Below, in pieces: positions 43,746 through 51,897 of a DNA stretch of 64,000 nt; position 1 is the first letter of the stretch, and each line of letters starts with the position of its first letter. The position numbers and the translations under genes were made by a program. The stretch comes from Ruminococcus_C callidus (GTDB lineage Bacteria; Bacillota; Clostridia; Oscillospirales; Ruminococcaceae): assembly GCF_049562855.1 (NCBI RefSeq), contig NZ_CP186925.1, positions 62,001 to 126,000 on the forward strand, given 5' to 3'. The notes beneath the pieces are model-generated. The model was given only the letters and a program-made list of their open reading frames with translations, did no database searches and was not told where the DNA came from.

Positions 43746-43997
43746 ATGGTAAAGACAACATTGAAAATTGACGGTATGATGTGCAGTATGTGTGAGGCAC
43801 ACATGAACGATCTGGTTCGCCAGAACTGCAGCGTGAAAAAGGTGACATCTTCTGCGAAGAACGGAGAAACCGTTGTCATCAGTGAAGAACCGTTGGATAT
43901 TTCTATGCTGGATAAGGAGATCAAGGGCATTGGGTACACTCTGCTGTCCCACGAGAGCGAGCCCTACGAGAAAAAGGGACTGTTCCACCGGAAGTAA
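43746..43997 (+). CDS. Heavy-metal-associated domain protein, copper chaperone-like
   Basis: An 83-residue HMA-fold protein with the metal-binding loop GMMCSMCEAH. The two Cys of CxxC bind Cu(I), and the extra Met residues are common in this clade. The fold continues beta-alpha-beta to GIGYTLLSHE. CopZ-like proteins carry copper to a P-type ATPase, but no copA or csoR is visible within 20 kb, so it is an orphan here. The promoter carries a CsoR-like operator. A strong terminator follows. The start ATG has only a distant AGGCGG, a weak site. Confidence 0.85.
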   Translation: MVKTTLKIDGMMCSMCEAHMNDLVRQNCSVKKVTSSAKNGETVVISEEPLDISMLDKEIKGIGYTLLSHESEPYEKKGLFHRK

Positions 43998-44027
43998 TGG
44001 TGCGAAGTCCAGCCAGTGAACACACGT

Positions 44028-44062
44028 AAAAAAGCCACTCCTGTGTAAGGAGTGGCTTTTTT
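44028..44062 (+). terminator. Terminator after the copZ-like gene
   Basis: AAAAAAGCCACTCCT pairs perfectly with AGGAGTGGCTTTTTT around GTGTA. Confidence 0.93.
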
Positions 44063-44065
44063 GGA

Positions 44066-44097
44066 TTGTTGTTGTTTGTGTAGGGGGATTGCCCGCA
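44066..44097 (-). repeat. Composite repeat copy I, terminal module left of the IS
   Basis: GTGTAGGGGGATTGCCCGCA, after which the IS begins. TTGCCCGCA (44089-44097) is repeated at 45453-45461 as target duplication. Confidence 0.8.
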
Positions 44098-44105
44098 CAA
44101 TGTCA

Positions 44106-44330
44106 TTAACTTAAAACGGCCCTTGAATGGCAAGCAGAATGTCTGGAAGTATCAAAATGGCGAGGAAAAGAGCGATTCGGACGGACGGGAGAAAGATGTT
44201 TGATGATGTCAGATTTGAGTGCGTTCAAGACACGCGAAAGAGAGGGAATGCTTTTAAACAGTACACCCATCAGATTATGGTAGATCAATCTGGTGGCAGT
44301 TCTTCGATTGATCTTGTACTTGTATTTTCT
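44106..44330 (-). CDS. Transposase C-terminal extension in the -1 frame (copy 2)
   Basis: Same arrangement as copy 1: after A-AAA-AAA (44336-44330) the -1 frame reads RKYKYKINRR and continues for 74 residues to a stop at 44106. Confidence 0.55.
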   Translation of the reverse strand, partial: RKYKYKINRRTATRLIYHNLMGVLFKSIPSLSRVLNALKSDIIKHLSPVRPNRSFPRHFDTSRHSACHSRAVLS

Positions 44331-45394
44331 TTTTTTGGGATATTCGGATACATACTGCCACATATGCAAGTTGCAAAATTGTAAACGAGAAGCGACACAA
44401 AATAGTCTTGTGCAAGTCCGTTTTCAGTTTTTGAGACAAATTCCTCCACGAATACGGCATTTTTCAAGTAGTTGAATCCCGTTTCAATTCCCCACCGAAG
44501 ACGATAAATCTCTTTGATGTCACGCTTAGGGAAATCCTTCCGATCAAGATTCGTGACCAGAATTTCATCCTCTCCACTGGGCAGCTTAACGCGAACACAC
44601 CGCAAATCAAATTGACTGATTCCATCCGAATGCACATGATTCTGAGTCGCTCTGCGCTCAGAATATTCAATATGAATCACGCGGTCGACATACTTGCTTT
44701 TGCGGAACGCATTGACTTCCTTCAGAAAGCTGGAAGAAACCCGCATCACAAAATACAACCGGTGTTCAAGCAGCTTCTGAATCAAGCTTAAAGACGGAAA
44801 TCCTCTGTCAAATATCCATATTTGCGGCTCATCTTTGTAATATACATCTTGTGCCACAGCATCAATCATCTTGCTGGCGAGTTCTCTTTCATCGGCAGTT
44901 CCAAAATGAAATTTAGAACGTATGAACATCTCATTCAGAATATCAAAAGTTGATACTGCGTGAAATACCGGCGTTTTACACTTTTCAGTTTCGCAGTATT
45001 TTGCGGATAATTCCGGAGTTTTAGGCAACTCTCCCTTCATCCCGTCCACTGCATACAGATGATATCCGTGAAACCGCTTATCTTTGGGAGCAGATGCCGC
45101 TGTTTGCTCAAACAGTTCCTCAAATGCGGTATACTTGATTTTCTGCCGGGCTTTACACAGAGCTGCACCGCTGATTTCATCCGCTGTGAGATACTTTGAA
45201 AAACGCTGTGCCTCCAGTTCAAGCGGACTTCTTGTATTCCCGATTGTGTACATGATAACATCTGAAAACGTAAGTTTTCTTGTCCGCTTGAAATCTTTTT
45301 CGCCATCTCTGACGTGTTTGCTTTGAAATTCCACATCACTTGCCATCTTTTGTATTTGCCGTATGAACCTTGTTTCTGCTTTCATTATCTTCAC
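44285..45394 (-). CDS. IS4-family transposase, zero frame (copy 2)
   Basis: 369 residues with the same DDE and YREK residues as copy 1. One substitution is visible, ELASKM in place of ELAGKM, and one silent change lies in the -1 frame part. It is otherwise intact and possibly active if the frameshift product is made. Confidence 0.92.
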   Translation of the reverse strand: MKIMKAETRFIRQIQKMASDVEFQSKHVRDGEKDFKRTRKLTFSDVIMYTIGNTRSPLELEAQRFSKYLTADEISGAALCKARQKIKYTAFEELFEQTAASAPKDKRFHGYHLYAVDGMKGELPKTPELSAKYCETEKCKTPVFHAVSTFDILNEMFIRSKFHFGTADERELASKMIDAVAQDVYYKDEPQIWIFDRGFPSLSLIQKLLEHRLYFVMRVSSSFLKEVNAFRKSKYVDRVIHIEYSERRATQNHVHSDGISQFDLRCVRVKLPSGEDEILVTNLDRKDFPKRDIKEIYRLRWGIETGFNYLKNAVFVEEFVSKTENGLAQDYFVSLLVYNFATCICGSMYPNIPKKENTSTRSIEELPPD

Positions 45395-45452
45395 CCTTCT
45401 TTATTTTAGCAGATTTTAGCTCGCTTGGCTAGATGTTAAGTTAATGACATTG

Positions 45453-46157
45453 TTGCCCGCACCGCACCGCAGAATTGCATACCTATAAAGCCTCCCCTGA
45501 AAGGGGAGGGGGACCAGCGAAGCTGGTGGAGGGGTTCTCCCGCGAAGTGCAGCTTCTGGGGCTGCCATGTCGAAACCGTCCGGCGGAATTCGCTCGTTAC
45601 ACTCGCTGTCCGCCTGTGGCTTGCCAACGCCGGTTGTTGCCCTTGCCTGTACTTGCAGTGTTGGTTCTTTGAGGTGTTGCTTGTGTAGGTGGTTAACTTT
45701 ATTTGATACGGCGTTTGCAAGCTTGTATTGCTAGGCTCCCCTTTAGGGCACCCGAAGGGCGTGCCTTGTGCTGAGCCGTCACCGCAGGTGACTGAGGGAT
45801 TCCCCGCCACAGCAGCCAGCCGATTTCACAAGGAGTTACGCTTCTTTTTTTCTTTGCTGAAAAGAAAAAAAGAAGCAAAAAAAGAAAAGAGTTCGCATTC
45901 CACTTGTACTGTAAGATTCCAATATCACCCGAAGATTACACAAGAGATTCTCACCAACAAAACTCCCCCGGAGGGGCATACAGGCGGCTGCTGCCGCCGT
46001 AACACTACCCTTTTCACAGTTGAAATTGGGGCGTAGGGTCAGCGGCGACTCGCCGCAATCCCCCGGCGGGGCATACAGGCGGCTGCTGCCGCCGTAACAT
46101 TACCCTTTTCACACTTGAAATTGGGGGGTAAGGTCAGCGGCGACTCGCCGCCGCCGC
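45453..46157 (-). repeat. Composite intergenic repeat, copy I, main part
   Basis: Order: GCCTCCCCTGAAAGGGGAGG hairpin, GTCCGGCGGAATTCGC, GGCGTTTGCAAGC, CTTTAGGGCACCCGAAGGGC, T/A hairpin, and two tandem GCGGCG blocks (about 45965-46060 and 46060-46157). It ends 4 bases from the stop of the next gene. Confidence 0.9.
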
Positions 46158-46160
46158 ATG

Positions 46161-46811
46161 CTAATCCGATGAAGAACTACTATTTTCGCCGCGGAGCGTT
46201 GCATCATCTTCAGAAATGATGTACCACTTCTCCCCGATCTTGCCCAGTGTGGGATAGACCACATCTGTGCCGGAGTCATTGCTGCCGGAGAAGTTCCGCT
46301 TGACTTCCAGCGTTACTGCGTCGGAAATATCGGCACCCTCATTGCCCAGCATTTTCTCCATATCGGTATTCCACTCGGATACGCCGGCATCGCCCTGTGA
46401 GGACATGCCCTGGATCTGATAGGTCACCTTGACATCGTCGCCGTAGGTTTCCTTCCATTCCTGCACCGTGTTGTTGCAGCCCTCTGTGAAACTCTCCACA
46501 ACGTCGTCCTCAGACTTGCTGTAGGTTTTCATGTAATACGTCCAGTACTCCGGCGGTGCCATCAGCTGAGTCAGGGTCTGTCCGTCTGCGGAGAGCACCG
46601 CAGTATAATAACTGCTGAGTACGTCGGCATAGTCTGACGAATCCGGTGCGGCTTTCTGTGCCTTTTGTTCTTTCTGATACCAGAACAGTCCGCCGAACGC
46701 CAGCCCTGCCGCTGCCGCTACCATGATGATACCGGCAATGATGCGGATATGCCGGCGTTTTCTTGCCGCCTGCTCTGCCTGTTTTTGATTTCGGGTGGTT
46801 TTCTTTGCCAT
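46161..46811 (-). CDS. Membrane-anchored protein of the zinc-ribbon cluster, third paralogue
   Basis: A 216-residue protein. It has a basic N-terminus (residues 1-22), one membrane segment (about 23-45) and an extracellular domain of about 165 residues. That domain has the pattern YYTAVLSADGQTLTQLM, EYWTYYMKTYSKSEDDVVES and WYIISEDD, shared with the two upstream genes. There is no zinc ribbon in this one. The C-terminus is a Ser-rich tail. It is the last gene of the cluster, 18 bases after the previous one. No function is known to me; the ectodomain resembles small cone-shaped NTF2-like folds only in general layout, which is a guess. Confidence 0.75.
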   Translation of the reverse strand: MAKKTTRNQKQAEQAARKRRHIRIIAGIIMVAAAAGLAFGGLFWYQKEQKAQKAAPDSSDYADVLSSYYTAVLSADGQTLTQLMAPPEYWTYYMKTYSKSEDDVVESFTEGCNNTVQEWKETYGDDVKVTYQIQGMSSQGDAGVSEWNTDMEKMLGNEGADISDAVTLEVKRNFSGSNDSGTDVVYPTLGKIGEKWYIISEDDATLRGENSSSSSD

Positions 46812-46829
46812 TGCTGATCGATTCCTCCG

Positions 46830-47603
46830 TTACCAGACGTTATAGCCGTTATTCTGGCACACATAGTCCATGTCTTCCATTGCTTTCATACAGCACCAGC
46901 GGCTGCCGATCTTGACGAACGTCGCCTTCTCCGAAGCCTTGGTGCCGCCGTCATCAATGGTCAGGCTGACTTCTACGGCTTTGCTGATCTCCACGGTAAT
47001 GTCATAACTGGTGTGGAGTTCGTCCTCCAGTGCGGCGAGCTCATCGGCATCACTGATGTGCTGCACATGCCCGATGTCATAGGACATTCTGCCCTCTGTG
47101 CCGTAGTTTTCATTCCAGTAGTCGAAGTAGTCGCTCATCATGGACTTGACTTCCCGCCGTGTGGTGGAATAGGTGCTTTCCAGATAGTCCATATACGCGT
47201 CCGGCACCAGTGCGGTATACATGCTGCCGCTGGAATAATCCACCCCTTTGACATAGCGGAATACCGCCAGCTTATAGCCCCAGAAAAAGACGTAGTACAC
47301 CACCGCCAGCAGGATCAGCACAAACGCCACAGCGGCGGCGACGATCCTTCGGGTGCGGCGGAACTTCTTTTCCTGTGCCGCCCGCCGGAGTTCCTCCGGA
47401 TCTTCGGCAGCGATGCCGTCAGCTTTTTCCAGATCTGCCGGTGCAGAGAGAAAAGGCATGGAAAATTTTTCTGCCGTGGGGGACGGCTCTTTTTTCGCCT
47501 GCTCCTCTGCCGCCGGCTTCTTGGGACGGGGCAGGATCTCACCGCATTCCGGACAGATCACGGCACGTTCGGGGGCTTCATATCCACAGTGTTCACATTT
47601 CAT
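46830..47603 (-). CDS. Zinc-ribbon membrane protein of the cluster, second paralogue
   Basis: A 257-residue protein. An N-terminal zinc ribbon (CEHCGYEAPERAVICPECG, residues 3-21) faces the cytoplasm. A charged linker, one membrane segment (about 88-110) and an extracellular domain follow. The ectodomain pattern ALVPDAYMDYLESTYSTTRR and its end RWCCMKAMEDMDYVC match its neighbours. AAGGAGT precedes the start. It begins 38 bases after the upstream gene. Unknown function. Confidence 0.8.
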   Translation of the reverse strand: MKCEHCGYEAPERAVICPECGEILPRPKKPAAEEQAKKEPSPTAEKFSMPFLSAPADLEKADGIAAEDPEELRRAAQEKKFRRTRRIVAAAVAFVLILLAVVYYVFFWGYKLAVFRYVKGVDYSSGSMYTALVPDAYMDYLESTYSTTRREVKSMMSDYFDYWNENYGTEGRMSYDIGHVQHISDADELAALEDELHTSYDITVEISKAVEVSLTIDDGGTKASEKATFVKIGSRWCCMKAMEDMDYVCQNNGYNVW

Positions 47604-47641
47604 TGCTGTTCTTTACTCCTTGCGGCAAACTGCCATTGCCC

Positions 47642-48949
47642 TTAACCTACACTCTGGCTTGCATTATAGCAGGCAGTTGCATAACTATACATTGCATCGT
47701 ACACATACCACTGTCCGTCGATCTGGGTCATGGTAAGATAGGTGTCGTTGCTTTCATCGTTCATCTTTACGGTCATGCTGACATCTACGGCAGCATCGCC
47801 GGCAATGCCATAGGTTTCCAGACCGTCATTCAGTTCTGACAGTTCTTCATCGGCAACGTCTGTGCCGCCGGTCACATCTACAGAGAGTTCCGGTGTGCCG
47901 TCCTCGCCGAAGCTGCCGGAAACCATTTCCTCCAGCATGCTGGTCAGATAGCTTTCTGCATCGCTCTGGCTGACACCGTATTCGGCATCGATCAGTTCCC
48001 ACCAGCTTTCCGGCACCAGTGTGGACATGGTAGCTGCATCTGCATTTACAACGGCGTTCCAGTAGGTCTGTACCATATCGCCGAATTCTGCGATATACTT
48101 GGCAGAAGCGGCATAGTCAGAACCGCACAGCTGATCGAAATCGTCCATTGCAGACAGGCTGCACCACTTGCCGTCGATCTTTACCGTCCACAGAGAATAG
48201 TCATCGCTGTCGGAATCGTCTGCACCGGTGACGGTACAGGTTGCATCAATGCACACGCCGGTGGAAACTTTCAGACCGAACTTGTCGGTATCTTCCCGCA
48301 CCGGATCCAGCTGTGCAGAGCTGCCCATGCCGGCAGTTACGCCATTCTGTTCCATTTTGTAGGACAGGTCGCCGCCGAGGGTGTCGGAATAATCCTGCAT
48401 GTACTGGTTCATCGCTGCCACAGCATCTTCCTCGGACAGGTCGTAGGTATCGGAAATATAATCCCAGAAGCTGTCCGGACAGAGTTCTGCCAGTGCCTCG
48501 CCGTCACAGTTGATGTGGGCATTCCAATAGGCAGCATTGTTCTTGGCTGCCTTGGTACCCAGATTGACACCGATTCCGACGATCACGCCCACAACGATCA
48601 GGATCAGCAGGATCGGGATCAGGATCAGGGCAACGATCAGACCGGTTTTCTTCTTCTTTTTGGGCGGCTGACCTACCGGCGGCACCGGATTCACAGTGGG
48701 ATCATAGGGCGGCACATTGGCACCCTGTCCCTGCGGCATCTCAAACGGATTTGCCGCTGCATTGGGGATTCCGCTGCCGGCGGGGGCTGCGGTCGGCTCC
48801 GGTGCCGGTGCAGGGGTCGGTGCAGGGGTCGGTGCAGGGGTCGGCTCGGGTGCCGGAGCAGCTGCTTCCGGTGCAGCCATGGGATTCCCGCAGGTCGGAC
48901 AGAATTTTTTGCCGTCTTCTACGGCAGTTCCACATTTTTTACAAGTCAT
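47642..48949 (-). CDS. Zinc-ribbon membrane protein with duplicated ectodomain
   Basis: A 435-residue protein. A zinc ribbon (CKKCGTAVEDGKKFCPTCG, residues 3-21) is followed by a Pro/Ala linker of about 80 residues (PTPAPTPAPTPAPAPEP). One membrane segment (about 102-130) follows. Then come two copies of the same roughly 145-residue extracellular domain: YWNAHINCDGEALAELCPDS onward and YWNAVVNADAATMSTLVPES onward. Each ends in GKWCSLSAMD or GQWYVYDAMY. The tandem domains indicate an internal duplication. The likely role is sensing or binding outside the cell coupled to the cytoplasmic ribbon, which is inference. Confidence 0.82.
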   Translation of the reverse strand: MTCKKCGTAVEDGKKFCPTCGNPMAAPEAAAPAPEPTPAPTPAPTPAPAPEPTAAPAGSGIPNAAANPFEMPQGQGANVPPYDPTVNPVPPVGQPPKKKKKTGLIVALILIPILLILIVVGVIVGIGVNLGTKAAKNNAAYWNAHINCDGEALAELCPDSFWDYISDTYDLSEEDAVAAMNQYMQDYSDTLGGDLSYKMEQNGVTAGMGSSAQLDPVREDTDKFGLKVSTGVCIDATCTVTGADDSDSDDYSLWTVKIDGKWCSLSAMDDFDQLCGSDYAASAKYIAEFGDMVQTYWNAVVNADAATMSTLVPESWWELIDAEYGVSQSDAESYLTSMLEEMVSGSFGEDGTPELSVDVTGGTDVADEELSELNDGLETYGIAGDAAVDVSMTVKMNDESNDTYLTMTQIDGQWYVYDAMYSYATACYNASQSVG

Positions 48950-49082
48950 GTTTTTTCTCCTTATATCATAGTTGGTATTATACTAGTTGGTATTGCCTTG
49001 AGTCGGGTTCGGGAAATCGGGTTTGGGAAATAATGGGCTGTTTGAGAGGTTTACTTGTGCAACCGGAAAAGATTACACGGGA

Positions 49083-49117
49083 GAACCCCTCCGCCAGCTT
49101 CGCTGGTTTCCCTGCTC
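49083..49117 (+). repeat. Fragment of the composite repeat (CCCCTCC module)
   Basis: ACCCCTCCGCCAGCTTCGCTGG and a few more bases, directly at the 3' end of the four-ribbon gene. It lies in the 168-bp gap between the first two genes of the zinc-ribbon cluster; the hairpin CCAGC-TTC-GCTGG is intact. Confidence 0.7.
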
Positions 49118-50089
49118 TTATTCGCCGATTTTCATGCCGCAGGAAGTGCAGAAGCGGTTGCCGTCGGGGACAGGCTTTCCGCAGTTGGGGCAGGTGCGTT
49201 CCGGTGCAGCCGGCTGGGGCGTTTCCGGTACAGGCTCTGCGGCTGCCGGCTGGTCTGTCATTTCGTGACCGCAGCGGGTACAGAAATGATTCTCCTCCGG
49301 AACCGGATTGCCGCAGTTGGGGCAAAGCCGTCCCTGCACTTCTGCCGGTGCAGCCTCCGGAGCAGGAGCCGCTGTTTCAGGAGCCGTAACCACTTCCGGT
49401 TCTGCGGGCTGTGCCGCCGGTGCTTCTGCGGGAGCAGCTGCCGGTGCGGGAGATACGGGAGCCGTTTCAGTCGGAACCGGCTGGGGAATCGGCTGTTCTG
49501 CCGGAGCGGGAGCCGGAGCCGGTGCAGGCGTAGGTGCCGCAGCCACAAAGGGATTTCCGCAGAAGGTGCAGAACATCGCACCAGCCATGCGGGGCTTGCC
49601 GCAGTTCGGACAGCACTCTGCACCAGCCGGAGCCTGTGGTGCCTGAGCAGCCGCCTGACGGGCAGCAGCTTCCGCTTCCCGCTGTGCTCTTTCGGCGGCT
49701 TCTCTTGCGGCACGTTCTTCTGCAAGCTGTTTGCCCACCGGATTTTCTGCCCCGCACTTGGTGCAGTACAGCACAGTTTCGGGGATCTCTGCCCCGCAGC
49801 CCTGACAGATCAGCAAATGCTTGGTCTTACGGATCTGTTTCCGATATTCTGCGATCTTTTCCTGACTTGCCGCAATGGCAGACAGAAATTCCTGAAATTC
49901 CGGTTCCGCGTCTGCGGTATGCAGTTCAGCGTACTTCCTGCCCATATTGAGATAGGCGGCGTTGATGTTCTTTTCTTCATCGTTGATCAGACCATTCAGA
50001 CGAATGGTTTCGGTAGAAGACTTGGTTTTTTCTACAACGGAATGTGCCGTATTGGTGACAGTTTTTCCAAGTTTATCGAAAAAAGACAT
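49118..50089 (-). CDS. Cytoplasmic protein with four zinc ribbons and coiled coil
   Basis: A 323-residue protein without a membrane segment. Residues 1-90 are an alpha-helical, coiled-coil-like domain (EFQEFLSAIAASQEKIAEY). Four CxxC-CxxC ribbons follow at about 95-112, 160-177, 256-273 and 300-317. Between them lie an Ala/Glu/Arg-rich helix (AEERAAREAAERAQREAEAA) and a Pro/Ala-rich linker of 70 residues. It is first in the cluster of four co-oriented genes and has a good promoter. Multiple ribbons suggest a protein or nucleic-acid interaction hub that could contact the single ribbons of the membrane partners; this is inference. Confidence 0.82.
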   Translation of the reverse strand: MSFFDKLGKTVTNTAHSVVEKTKSSTETIRLNGLINDEEKNINAAYLNMGRKYAELHTADAEPEFQEFLSAIAASQEKIAEYRKQIRKTKHLLICQGCGAEIPETVLYCTKCGAENPVGKQLAEERAAREAAERAQREAEAAARQAAAQAPQAPAGAECCPNCGKPRMAGAMFCTFCGNPFVAAAPTPAPAPAPAPAEQPIPQPVPTETAPVSPAPAAAPAEAPAAQPAEPEVVTAPETAAPAPEAAPAEVQGRLCPNCGNPVPEENHFCTRCGHEMTDQPAAAEPVPETPQPAAPERTCPNCGKPVPDGNRFCTSCGMKIGE

Positions 50090-50188
50090 ATGGATTCCTC
50101 TCTTTCTTTTAATGTTACAGGTTCTTTTAATGTTATAGGCAACAGTGTTTCCGGCGATTCTACAATAACATAGAACAACCTATGATAC

Positions 50189-50217
50189 ATTATACTATAT
50201 TTTTCAGTATCATGCAA
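50189..50217 (-). promoter_or_regulatory. Promoter of the zinc-ribbon gene cluster
   Basis: On the minus strand TTGCAT, 17 bases, TATAAT. The inverted repeat ATGATAC/GTATCAT (50182-50213) frames the promoter and could be an operator. It is about 100 bases from the first gene. Confidence 0.8.
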
Positions 50218-50323
50218 GCATTTCTCTGCAATTTTCACAACATTTTCATGTTGCGGCAAGCTGCACCCCCATTTCAGGTGTGAAAAGGGCAGTGTTCCGG
50301 CGGCGGATTTTTGCCGGCAAAAA

Positions 50324-50554
50324 TTGCGGAAACACTGCATAAAGCCGTCAGGCAGAATTTAGGAAACACTGAATAAAGCCCGCCTGACGGCTTTGCACGC
50401 AATCTGCTTGCAGATTTTCCGTCATATTGCCCAGAAATCCCTTGCCATACATGAAGTATGCCTGCGGAATTTCTGTGCAATCTGCCGAAAAATCTGACTA
50501 CGCATCTTACGCACAAGCTTTATTCAGTGTTTCCTTTATGCAGTGTTTCCGCAA
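50324..50554. repeat. Nested foldback elements
   Basis: An outer hairpin (TTGCGGAAACACTGCAT and its complement, 50324-50340 and 50538-50554) is interrupted by an inner long foldback element (50361-50534) that starts GGAAACACTGAATAAAGC and ends with its complement. Directly upstream, 50262-50310 resembles a decayed first module of the composite repeat. This covers most of the 600-bp gap between the zinc-ribbon promoter and spoIID. Confidence 0.8.
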
Positions 50555-50563
50555 TCGTACAAA

Positions 50564-50596
50564 GGCAATACCGCACAATCTTTGTGCGGTATTGCC
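50564..50596. repeat. Short foldback hairpin
   Basis: GGCAATACCGCACAA pairs with TTGTGCGGTATTGCC. It is downstream of spoIID on the minus strand and may act as its terminator, though no clear T-run follows. Confidence 0.8.
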
Positions 50597-50698
50597 CAAG
50601 AAAAACCACGACTGCTGGCGAACCAGCTCAAATGATGTTTGTTGATGTATGTTAAAATGTTGAAAACTATGTTGAAAACATTGTATCATCTGTAGAAA

Positions 50699-51748
50699 TT
50701 ACGCCGGCAGTTCTCCCTGCACCAGCTGTGCGGCAGGGTAGTAGTGACATAGAATTTCCTGCCAGTCTGCTCCGTCTTTTGCCATAGCATTGGCTCCATA
50801 CTGGCTCATGCCCACGCCGTGCCCGTAGCCCTTGGTGGTGAATACCAGCTTGCCGTCCTGCACGTCCACGGAGAACACCGCCGACCGCAGCCCCAGCATC
50901 TGCCGCAGTTCCTGACCGGAGCAGGTTTTTCCGCCCACAGTGACTTCCAGAACCGTCCCCGACTGGGAACACGCTCCTACCTGCACCCATTTCGCCATAT
51001 CCGTGTCCCAGACTGCATCGGGCAGTGCGTCCTGCACAGCCGCCTGAAATTCCTCGCCGGTGAACGATGCGGTTTCCAGATACCGCGGGGCAGAGGTGTC
51101 TGCTTCGCTCTCCACTGGAACAAGGTATTCCACCTTGCTGCCCCAGACGGTTTCCGCACTTTCCGTGGTGCCGGCGGACATGGAGCAGAACGCCGCAATG
51201 ATCGGCGTGCCGTCGTATTCCAGTACATAGGGCAGCACCTCGTCCACGGCGGCGGTGATCTTGGCGTAGGAAGCTTCGAAGTTGTCCTCGTAGTACTGCC
51301 GTGCCTGATTTTCCGTGAAGCACGCCTGATACTGGCTGCTGTCGTTGGAAAAATCCGCCCCGCACAGTTCCGCGGTGGGGTGGGACTGTTCCAGCAAATG
51401 CTGCCGTTCCGCATATGTATGTGCCGCAACAGCCTGTGCTTTCAGTGCCTCTGGTTCAAAGGTGGCAGGCATCTCTGCACACACTGCCCCGATCACATAA
51501 TCCCGCACGGAGAGTTCCTCCACCTTGCCGCTGGTGATGTCCAGCATCTGATAGTTTTCACACAGGTCAGCCCGTCCGGCAGGTTCTGCCGTGGTGGAAG
51601 TGGCGGTTTCTGCGGGGATCGTGGCAGTTTCCGTGGCGACCGGCGGCTCTGCCGCATCGGAGGCAGGGGCGGCGAAGCGGGACGGGATCACGGTAAAAAG
51701 AAATAATATACCGGTGAAGCCGCCTAAAATCATCAAATATTTTTTCAT
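50699..51748 (-). CDS. spoIID: Stage II sporulation protein D
   Basis: A 349-residue lytic transglycosylase that with SpoIIM and SpoIIP drives engulfment of the forespore. It has an N-terminal membrane anchor (residues 3-22), then a Thr/Ala/Pro linker (ATETATIPAETATSTTAEP). The SpoIID domain follows, with the catalytic Glu in AVCAEMPATFEPEALKAQ (key part EMPATFEPEAL) and the GYGHGVGMSQYGA signature near the end. The Thr-rich linker is longer than in Bacillus. The start at 51748 has a distant AGGAAAG; the frame is open further upstream. Together with spoVA genes it indicates a retained sporulation programme. Confidence 0.92.
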   Translation of the reverse strand: MKKYLMILGGFTGILFLFTVIPSRFAAPASDAAEPPVATETATIPAETATSTTAEPAGRADLCENYQMLDITSGKVEELSVRDYVIGAVCAEMPATFEPEALKAQAVAAHTYAERQHLLEQSHPTAELCGADFSNDSSQYQACFTENQARQYYEDNFEASYAKITAAVDEVLPYVLEYDGTPIIAAFCSMSAGTTESAETVWGSKVEYLVPVESEADTSAPRYLETASFTGEEFQAAVQDALPDAVWDTDMAKWVQVGACSQSGTVLEVTVGGKTCSGQELRQMLGLRSAVFSVDVQDGKLVFTTKGYGHGVGMSQYGANAMAKDGADWQEILCHYYPAAQLVQGELPA

Positions 51749-51836
51749 TGGTGCGATCCGCTTTCCTTTCTTTTGTTTTCTGGTGAATTGGGATTTTGTT
51801 CCAATTTTTCTGCCGCACAAAAAAACCGCAAAACGA

Positions 51837-51865
51837 TTGACAGGAGGCGGTTTTTTGTGTATAAT
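51837..51865 (+). promoter_or_regulatory. Citrate synthase promoter
   Basis: TTGACA, 17 bases, TATAAT. It lies within the inverted repeat AAAAAACCGC/GCGGTTTTTT (spacing 17 bases), which could be an operator or an old terminator. Confidence 0.9.
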
Positions 51866-51897
51866 ATAAGGTAACGATTAAAAAGGAGGCAATCTCT

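Larger units (their letters stand above)
44098..45452 (-). mobile_element. IS4-family insertion sequence, copy 2
   Basis: 1355 bp, the same 17-bp inverted repeats and orientation as copy 1, and a 9-bp target duplication TTGCCCGCA. It is inserted into the same module of another composite repeat copy, at the equivalent position. The two copies are 10,315 bases apart as direct repeats and flank noc, parAB, serS, GH5, the AraC-type gene and the copZ-like gene. Confidence 0.95.

Noticed and set aside
854..46157. CRISPR array
   Set aside because: Repeats are long, modular and dispersed; no regular short repeat-spacer pattern and no cas genes are present.
51811..51860. Terminator AAAAAACCGC/GCGGTTTTTT near the citrate synthase promoter
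   Set aside because: It overlaps the promoter itself and lies upstream of both divergent genes, so no gene ends there; noted only as possible operator.
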